Shown in pieces: positions 23,448-33,300 of a stretch of DNA of 64,000 nt (position 1 is its first letter; each line of letters starts with the position of its first letter). The DNA is from Styela clava. Taxonomy: Eukaryota > Chordata > Ascidiacea > Stolidobranchia > Styelidae. Below the pieces are notes generated by a model. That model was not told the DNA's origin and did no database searches. It was given only the letters and a program-made list of their open reading frames with translations. The position numbers were made by a program, and so were the translations under genes. Location of the stretch: positions 10,871,383-10,935,382 of the forward strand of contig NC_135252.1 in assembly GCF_964204865.1 (NCBI RefSeq). The letters are read 5' to 3'.

Positions 23448-24005
23448 CATTACATTTGAACCCACGTACATTTGAACCCATGACAATTGCACCTGTATGC
23501 TATTGCACCTATGGAATTTTTTTTGTTTCACGGATAGTTAAACCCATACTAACCCTAACCCATGGGTTTTAGCACCCGCATATAGATTGAACCCGTGGAT
23601 ATACGCATGGGTTCAAATGTACATTTGGTACATTCGGCGCGGCGGTGTGGCTCAACGGGCTAAGCGTTAGGAATACGCTCGCCATCGCACCTCTAATTAC
23701 TCTGCGTGGGTTCGCAGGTTCGAATCCCATGCAGGGATGGTTATGTGCGAGAGGATTGCTGGACACCTCGCCGTCGTTGGGTGGTTCACGTAACCGCTGG
23801 TCGGTTACGGCTTCCTCCACCACCAAGTCCATGCTTCCGAAAAAAACAAACAATACAGTAAAAACTAATTCCATACCCGACTTGGAATGGTAACCGGGCG
23901 AGAGGCCGTGGTTTGCCATACGGATAAGCCGTCTTATCGGCTTTCCTCTCTCCTCCGGGATAAATATGTAAATCCTATCCTACATGGGTTCAAATGTACG
24001 GTCAC
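23448..24005. repeat. GGGTTCAAATGTAC-type foldback repeat interrupted by a SINE
   Basis: Left part (23448-23530) repeats ACATTTGAACCCA-like words, right part (23580-23630 and 23983-24005) the inverse (CATGGGTTCAAATGTAC). The SINE at 23636-23982 sits in the right arm. The unit resembles that of the intron repeat at 13923-14807 (GGGTGCAAATGT). Confidence 0.65.
23636..23982 (+). mobile_element. tRNA-derived SINE, full-length reference copy
   Basis: Starts GGCGCGGCGGTGTGG, A box TGGCTCAACGGGCT, anticodon-like arm AGCGT-TAGGAAT-ACGCT, a long variable region and B box GGTTCGAATCCC: a class II tRNA head with a Ser-like GGA in the anticodon position. About 250 nt of tRNA-unrelated body follows, ending CTCCGGGATAAATATGTAAA and TCCTATCCTA. 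Because the head is followed by the same body in seven copies in this window, this is a SINE and not a working tRNA gene. The 5' A/B boxes could support Pol III transcription. Confidence 0.93.
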
Positions 24006-24345
24006 CTAAAAAGATATATTTGAGAGGGCGACCGATGCGCCTCGATGCACATGAGTAAGCCATTGAAACAACAAACTTTGAACTGAAAAGAAACGTTGGA
24101 TTGCCGATTCACTTTCTTCGTACTGTCGTGCGGTCGTTCATTCATTGTTCTCTTTCTGCATTGTTCTGGCTTTTGAATTACGCTATTGTAATTTGAGGAT
24201 TGATCATTGTAACAGCAAAGGAAAAGAACTTTTTTTATAAGTTCTGAATTGTCGCAATTTACTACTGTATGACTATGAGCATTTTTTCCACCTAATATCT
24301 GGAATATAGTCACATAAATTCAGAAATTTAAGCCAGAATCAGATA

Positions 24346-27300
24346 ATGTCAGTCGCTCCAGAAAGTGTTTCTATTCGACACCGTGGCTCATATGATTTTG
24401 AAACACATTACAGTAGTTTATGTTCTCTGCAAGATACTGTTCCATTGCTTGAAGTGAAGGTAAGAAGTCTTGATAAATAATTTGACATTGTTGAATGTTG
24501 CTTACTCGTGAAAAAGACACCATATTTCATAGAAATATGAATTTTTTTATACAAATGAATACATTTTCCTTTTCATGGCTGTGTATTATTTTTTCAATAT
24601 TTCATAAATAAATTTCTATTTCAATATTGGTAATGTTAAATTATTCACAATACATCTGCTCATTGGCCATTGCATTGATTGATTCTACTTTCATGGCGTT
24701 CTAAATTTATTGCAGCAAAGTTTCGGAAGTTTATAGGCTATTGTTATGAATAAAGATTTTGAATATTTTATCTTAAAGTAGACTAGATTAAAAATTATTT
24801 CAGTATTTTAACATCAAATGAAAAAAATGCATTCAAGAAATATCAATCTTATCATACTTATTGTACATTGTATATAATACCTCATTAATTGGGCTACTTA
24901 TTCTTTATTTTGTATTGTCATAACTCTGTATCTAGCAAATGTAACATTTTTTTGCAAGCATCATGGCATCAACCTAGTAATAGGAATCCCACACTAGTCA
25001 AAATATTTTCAACACTTCTCACTAAATAATGGAATTATCAAAAATCTTGATTCCAAAAATATGAGAAATTTCATATGATGTAAGGGACAGGATATATTTT
25101 GATATTTCTAAATTATTATAGGTTACTAAATTCTAATGTTGCTCAACTAAAAGCTACCTTTAAAATGATCTTACTTACTCTTATCTCTAACTAATAAGAC
25201 ATTAATACGTAATTCATTTTTCCAACTATATACTTATTCAGATATTTCTAACTGTTCAAAAGGTTTCCATTCAATTTTATTGGCATCAGTGTGGGACTGT
25301 GATGTATTCTTTTATTGATTTAGTTTCATTTTTGTTCAAAATTGTATTGTGAAAAGCTGATCACAATGTCTTGATCATTAAAAGTTATACAGCAATTATC
25401 ATTATTAACATTAAGTAATTATATGTCTGTATATCGAGTGCTTTTAGATCTTGAAATTTTTTGGATGTACCGGTATATACAAAGGAATTGGTCAAAAAAG
25501 TATAACTGAACAAAAACTTATTTTTGCAGGCACATTTGGGTCAAGGAGTGCTTGACATAAACAGTGATAAAATACGATTGGTTGACTGGTCACCTGTTCT
25601 TAACTCACTTCGGATAAACAAAAATTTGAGATTTATTGCAATTCGAAGCTACTATTCACAATCAGCGGAGAAGGATGGTATATTTCATTTTGTTAATTTC
25701 AACAATTTAAGGATATTCAAAATAGTAAATGGTAGCCTATTTGAATTCTGAACTACCTGGTTACCTAACCATTTATTCAATATATAATATGGGATATTTT
25801 TTACCAGTTTTGCACTTGTTAAATAATTATTTTCAGATCTGTCAACCACTAGCAGTAAAAGTATTATGTACTTCTTATTAATTTATTAACCATATGGTAA
25901 TAGAGATTTCACGAAATATATGTGTTCCAGGGATGGCTAAAACCGACTATTTCATTGTTACGAACAAATATTGAATGCACAAATTGGGGGCAAGTTCATG
26001 TGGAAAATTACATAAATCACTATATGTTCATGTTATATCATATCTAAAACGACATAAATATAAGGGTCATTGTTTTCTCTGAGTTGTTTGTTACCAGTTG
26101 AGATATTGTGCTTTAATATCCGCTTGTCTGACAACTCAAAATCCCTTAGTTGCCACCAGCATATCCGAAGCTGTATGCAAACGGGAAAACACATGTAGCT
26201 ATTAATATAATTCATTAATAGGCCTACAGTTAAATTATTAATATTGTTAAAATCAAGATGTGCAACTCACCTGAGACAAGTAATCATCATATATTTACCT
26301 TGCAGCTTTAATATGCTTCTGATTATTCATTCTATGTCTTATGTGATGCTGGGAGTAGGTTCAGGGTTTTTATTCACCCACGACCCACCTATCAATTATC
26401 TGCCATAAGGCCCATAACGTATATTTGTATTATATACACAATACACTATACACAAGATCTATTTATTCAGGGGAACAAAAGAAATCTCATTATTTCAAGC
26501 GTCGACCACCAGCAATTCAATCCAAGGATATGACACTGCGATTAGCTCAAGCCATTTCTGAATGTTTGAAACAAACAGAAAACTTGAAGTGCTTGGACTT
26601 GCAGGGAATTCCATTTCGAAAGAAGGATTTGGCTTTCTTGTCAAAGGTGGTGTTTGCTAAGTTTTGAGTGTTTGGTTTTTTTTTAAAACGATTCTTCATT
26701 CCTTTTTTCTGGCTTTTGCTTCAAACAAGGCCTTCTATGTATCCCTCCGATATCTAACAATATGTAGAAAGCTTCTATTATTTCCAAAAACCAGAATCAT
26801 TCAGGCTCAATATTGGCTTCTCAATTTACACACTAATGATACGGGGGGCATGAGATTTGAACCCAAGATGTTAGTCTGCAATGTCATCACAGTTAAGTCG
26901 AACATGTTAACTGCTGTGCCATCCCGTTTCTCAAATTATATTTTTGCCACTGGTCTTACTGAGATTTAGCATTTTTGGTGATCAAATTTGCTATGAGTTG
27001 TTATTTTTCAATGTGAGATTTATTCTACTTGTTTTTGAATAATTCAATTTATTAGCCATTTTTTATATCATCAATTATGTTTATAGGGGCTTGAAAGAAA
27101 CACCACACTTACTCATGTATCATTGGAATATTGCTATATAGGAGATCAAGGATGTGAACGTAAGTATAGTTGAAGCTCTTTTTGAGCTTTGATATGTCCT
27201 ATAACATTGAAACATTTTATATGCATCATTTTTATTAGAATAGTTATTATTCACTATACTTAATTCAACCACGGTACAAAGTCAGCAACACTTGAGTAAA

Positions 27301-30300
27301 CGTTGAGTAGATAGTCTATAACAGGGGTGTGCAACATGCGTCCAGCGGGCCACAAACCGGCCCGCAAGCCATTTTGTGGGGCTCGTGTCAACACTCCCAT
27401 CTCCATATTTTCCCCATCAAGCAAAAAATCCTAATCCGACAGTTTATGTTTAAAAATGCACTCACACAGGGAAAAAAACATACTGTCGCTGACTTAAATC
27501 TTTCGCCGTTTTGCCTGGTTGGTGACTTTATTACTAGAAGGGTAAGCGATAGCTGTATTCTCTTTTCTTGCCTTTTTCGCGGTGCTCTGGTTGTCATTCA
27601 TTTTTTAATTTGTTTTGTACGGGGAAAAACTAATTTTTTTGTGTGGGCCAGCTAGATGTCTGAAGTTGGTTATATGGCCCTCAAACATAAAATTGCTGCA
27701 CACCGCTGGTCTATAATATTACTGGGTATGACCAGAAATATATTTCATAGAGTGAAGATGCTCTTTAATTACTCATAATGTTTGGACACTTTATTACTTA
27801 TGACTAGGAACATTGAGCTTTATATTTTTCGATTGACCCATGTGTTTTTTTACAATGGGCTATTTATTTGATCATTTTTTTTTATATACGGGGTGTCCAA
27901 AAATTTCCCCCAATCTCATAGTAATAACAATTAAAAAGTTCGCCCATCTTATAGTAATAATTCCTCCAGATCTAACAGCAAAAACAATTGGAAATTTTGC
28001 ACGATTTTATAGTAATAACGATTGTAAATTTAAATATATTTTATTGTATGATAAATGAGAACTACAAGCACAATCAGAACTATTAATAAACAAAGACAAA
28101 GAAAATTTTAATTGCTAAATCGGGGATTTTTTGGACACCCTGTATTAATCTTATTCTGTAATCTTCAATCGTTTTGGTTTCTATTCAGAAATATGTGAAG
28201 CCTTGAAACATCATTCTTCATTGACTCATTTGAATTACACAGGATGTGGTCTTACATGCAAAAGTGCTGAAGCTGTAGCCAAATTGATAAAGGTTTATTT
28301 CAAGTCTATATTGTCATTTTCTAATTTGAATTATAGATCCAAACAGATCTCATTTAGAGGATTTATGGTGTGATATTGAATGAACAAATTAAAAATAATT
28401 CAAGTGGATTCAAATGCATAAAAATATTTTAAAATTTTGTTATATTTCATTTTTTACCATTCTGAGCCATGTAGAAGCTGAGGATATATATGTCTGTATT
28501 CCATAGTTGGTAGCTAGAGATGTTTCACTGAGGATGCTGGGTTCGACTCAAAATTGCTCTTTTGCTCATAGGTGAAATTTGTACTCAATTTCATTTGTAT
28601 TTCCTGCCTTTGCTATTATAAAGCATTCTGGAATACTGAATTGAATGCTTATCAAACCTTTTTATGATGACACAAATACCAAAAATTGGAAATTGGCAAT
28701 TAAAATAGATTTTGAATTGCTGTTGTAAACAGGAAAAAAAGGGAAAACTATCTATCACCCAATAGGCATCAACATAACATATTCATGTTCTAGTTCCAAA
28801 TTTAATCAAGAGACTCGTTTTCATTGTGTAATCTTATTTTTAAGGCAACAGAATCACATATTAGTTTAGGTTTATTTTTTGTTTTGGATCTACATGGTAC
28901 ACTGTTTAAGCTACACTGGTTTGGGCATGTTTAATTTAGACTAAATCTGACTGATTCTTATAGCATCAATCTACTGAAAGACATAGTGAAGCTTGGATTG
29001 ACAGCTTACGATATAGACAACCAAACTTGAATAGCATGACTGGACTCCGAAGAATAACTTTAAATCACAACCCTATGATTGGAGATGAAGGTGTTCGTTT
29101 AATAGCAGAGGCTCTCAAGGATGACTTATGGCTAAAAGGTTGGAATTATTGTGTAATATTAATTAATGTCCATTCTGCACTGACGTCTTAGCTGAAATAA
29201 AGTTGAATGCTCCGCCAACTCACACTTAGACCATTCATTCTTATCCACTATGGCAGTGATCTCCAACCTTTTTCAATTATTCCACCTTCGATAGCGATAA
29301 ATGTTCCATTTCCATCACTTATTCAATTCTCAAAGGCTTCCTCAAAGATATATACAGGCTTTTGTATGATTGAATAATTTGAAATGTGTGCATGAATGAG
29401 TAGACTTACATTAATAGGTACTCCTGAAGTATGCGCACCAAGATGTCGCATTATCTGAACCCTCCCCTGGTACACAACTTGAGTTCTGGGTTGTGCGCCG
29501 TCTTGGTGTGGTGCGCATACTTCAGAGGTCCCATTAATACTAAATAATATTAGTAAAACTACTTTTAAAACAACCAAATTGTTTTCTGGGGGGAATTCCT
29601 TCTCGGTTGAGAAAAGCTGAACTATGGTATGCACCTGAATTGGTCTGATTGATTCAATTATTCTCGTGTCTGGAATGGACTGACATTTTGATTTTTTTAA
29701 GATAAGCATCCTTAGTTGGACAAATGATTCCTGTTTGGATCAGTCAGGGAGTATAGTGGTTAAAGATCTAGATATTAGAAGTTGTTACTTACTAATGGTG
29801 GTATATCTTGTGCATGAAATATAATTTAATATAGGTACATATGATTTGCCTGAATCAGTGTACATCAATACCATACCCTGAACTTACCTGATCTATTTTC
29901 TCATTTTTATTCTTTGTATAGTTATTGTAGGCTTATCTCTAAGAAAGAATCAATCTTTTGTTTGTTGTTTATAACTCTATCTTTCTATTTACAGCCGTTG
30001 ACCTTCAAAACTGTGGAATTGGTAGGGATGGTGCAAACGTTTTGATTGAGACTTTGAATCAGAATAAAACATTACTTGTGCTTGATGTCAGATTCAATCC
30101 ATTGATAGGTAATTTTAATGTTGTACTGAAATGAATGATCTGCTCGAATTTCACTGAAATTCATTGAAGTTTAATATAAAATTGCCACGAATTGTCAAAG
30201 AAGTTTTCTTGTCCTGCCTCAGTACAACAAGATTGCTCGATTTACTGGCAGGGAAATGCCATACATATAGCCAGAGGCTTAGTATTGGTATCCAAATTGA

Positions 30301-33300
30301 ATGAATAATCAACTAACCAGGGTTTTAAAATATGGGTTTCAATTGCTGTGAAGTTGTGAGGCATAAGACATTGCATATCTATGTACATTTTTCGGCGATC
30401 CCGTAGTATGTGCACCAAGATGGTGCACAACCTGAACCCCAACCTGGTACACATACTATGTTCTGGTTGTGCGCCATCTTGGTGCACATACCACGGGAGC
30501 ACCCATTTTTCATAGGGTGTTTTCTAGTTTACAATTGAGTGGTTTCCTACTGTATAGATCGTATGAAATTCCTATTTAGTTTTTTTTTAATAAGGTACTC
30601 TAATTGTTGATCCAATCACAGTACTTTGTCAAAGTTTTCACAAATAATTTTGTCTATATCTGTTTGTTGAATACATTCTTTCAATTGAATATATATTTCA
30701 TTATTACTCTTCAGACAGAAGCCTCTTACATACTGTGATCGGTCAAGTTTTGATCAACTCAAATGGATACGATGACAAAGAGGCAAGTCATCATTGGATT
30801 TGATATTATTTTGAATCTGTTACTGTTTTCCTAAAACTCATTTCCTCTATTAGTTGAACTGGTTTGCATCCATAAATATTGTTCAGTATTGGCCACTGCT
30901 ATAGTTTTCAGGTTTAATATTATTTCAGTGTGGTTGTAAGCAGTGGTTCAATTTTTTGTCAGCCGGTTCCATCACAAAAGTCATATTTTTCACCAGGTTC
31001 TGTTAAAAAAGTCATTGAGAGTAACCAGTAATGCTAACCGGTTCGCTGATCTCATAAAATCACGTGAGACGGTTCTATAGAACCGTCTGAATCCCACCAC
31101 TGGTTGTAAGTATTGAAAATACCTAGCCCCATACATAGTAAGGCAGAGGGACATTTTAGAAGACCTGACATATTAATTGATAATCGTATAATTGTAAGAA
31201 ATTATTTTAATATCTTTATCTTACAAAGTAAACAAATTCATTTGCATTTCCAAAATGCCATTTTCTAATATTTTTTCACATATCCAATAATATATTGCTA
31301 TGAATCCAATCGTGCCATAGATTTTTCCCAGGAATTAAGATTTTGTGGCAATCGTGGTGTTTTGGATAGTCATTCAAAAAAATACTCAATAATTCTGCGT
31401 TGCAGATTTTTTACCATCAGTAATACACGTTTGATAATCTCTATACTTACGGTATTAATTTCAGTTTCCCTGGATTAAGTCTGAACCACCCAAAGATCCA
31501 TATCGTACAAGGCCTAGAAGAAGATTCAAACAGATAGGAAATACATATGGAAGGAAAACCAGTATAAGATCAGGTAGATCAATCGCAATTTCGTATCAAC
31601 TATCAATAAAATGTTGCATAATTTTCACTTAGTGTTAAATATGGTGTTCAGTTAGATATGATAATTGTATATAAACTGTAGTCAGCGTAAGAAAACTCTG
31701 AACAGTTGATTGCAGGGTAAATCGTGATCTTTATATTTTTATTCATAAGATAAAAACTGTTTTTATGCAGGTCTCTACTTATAAATTATCATTATCACCA
31801 TACATTTATTGGATCAAAATAACAATTTTCTAAATCAAACATGAGTCACATGACTCCTTCTAATTATGTCAGCATAGACCTATTTTTCAGATATTTTTTT
31901 GAGGGTTTTTTACTTTTGTTTTATAATTTTCTTTAAAAAAACAAACCAATATTATCAGCTCCCAGGCAATCCGCCAGAAGTGGTCGAAGTCAAGCAAGCC
32001 CAAGTCATAATCATCCTGGTGATGAAGGGTTCGTGCCATGGAGAACAGCATACAGAGCATCTCAGTATAAAAGGTATAATGAGAAGTCATTTGTGAAACT
32101 CAGTAGTTTAAAAGTCTTGCTTCGCATTTTGTACATTATTCACCATTTATATACACAAAGTCAACCAACGGTGAAGTGTTTCAAGTTCATTCATTCATAA
32201 ATCTTTTAGGGATTGTCCATTTTTGCTGAGTGAATTACTCATGTCATATTGTCTGATATGCTTCTCTATGATGTATCGCAAATTCTCTATCAAATCATTT
32301 TTTGTATTTACGACCAGTGATAGATGTTTTTCCATTTTTGTAATAAAAGTCTATGCGGAGAGCCAATATCCAAAAAACTGACCTTCATTTTGTGTGCTTT
32401 TTTATCTGAATATGTTGATAGTCCTTGTTAGCTTATATTTTTTCTTTTCCTTAATTGTATTATTTGATCTCACCTACAGTTAAATGCTTACATGTTTAGA
32501 ACATACACCGACAATGAGCAGATTGGAACACCAAGATATTTACAGAATCCAGAGGTAAGAATAACTGCCCGATGACAAACTTTATTAAATTTGTCATTTT
32601 TGATGTATTATTTATTGATAAATCATTATAACTTGTCCGAATGCTAAAAAGACATTTTAATACGAAAACCATAAAAACAATATCTCGACTTAGTATAAAT
32701 TGATGAATTCATTGGCTTTATTCTTCCTGTTAGATAACTAATTCACCTGAAGCTACAATACAAGTCGGGAACCAAGAACAATCAAGTGATGATGATGACT
32801 ATGAGACAACCCATGAGCAAACCCCTAGAATGAAAAAAAGTTTATCCCGTTCTCGCCGCCATGTTTCTCCCGATAATATGGCGTCTCCATCTAAAGCGTA
32901 TAACAATGTCATTAGGGAGCTCAAGGTAATTTTTAGAATGTAATGTTTAATATATATATAATATTACGTGTTAAAAAATGTTATGTTGCCACTTGTTTTG
33001 CGATTATTTCATTCACTTATTACTTGAAAAAAAATTAAAGCTGTAAGTAGCTGCTCAGCTACATAAGTTAACTGTGTTTGAAAGAAATAAATTACTCTGA
33101 ATGATAAAGTGGGGCTTCCATTTAGTGAAATTTGATTCAGGGCAGTTTTACCAAAACTTACAAGGTATTGACAATTTGAATTAAGCATGCTGGTCAATTA
33201 TTTGATTCCTAGTTAATTTTAAAATTTTGATGTTCACACATAAACATTATTCAGACATTTTAAAGTTTGAATATAATTTTCAAAATAATGGGATGGTTTT

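Noticed and set aside
23540-23565. Telomere-like CTAACCCTAACCC
   Set aside because: Only two units, inside a foldback repeat; no telomeric array.
23636-23740. Candidate functional tRNA-Ser gene
   Set aside because: The same head is joined to a repeated non-tRNA body in another copy, and the loop position before the anticodon is A instead of T; it is a SINE head.
28500-28560. B-box-like GGGTTCGACTC in CEP78 intron 5
   Set aside because: No convincing A box or repeated body; too degraded to call a SINE or tRNA.
32480-32500. Acceptor CACCTACAG at 32479 for CEP78 exon 11
   Set aside because: Using it gives an immediate in-frame TAA; the acceptor ATGTTTAG at 32499 keeps the frame.
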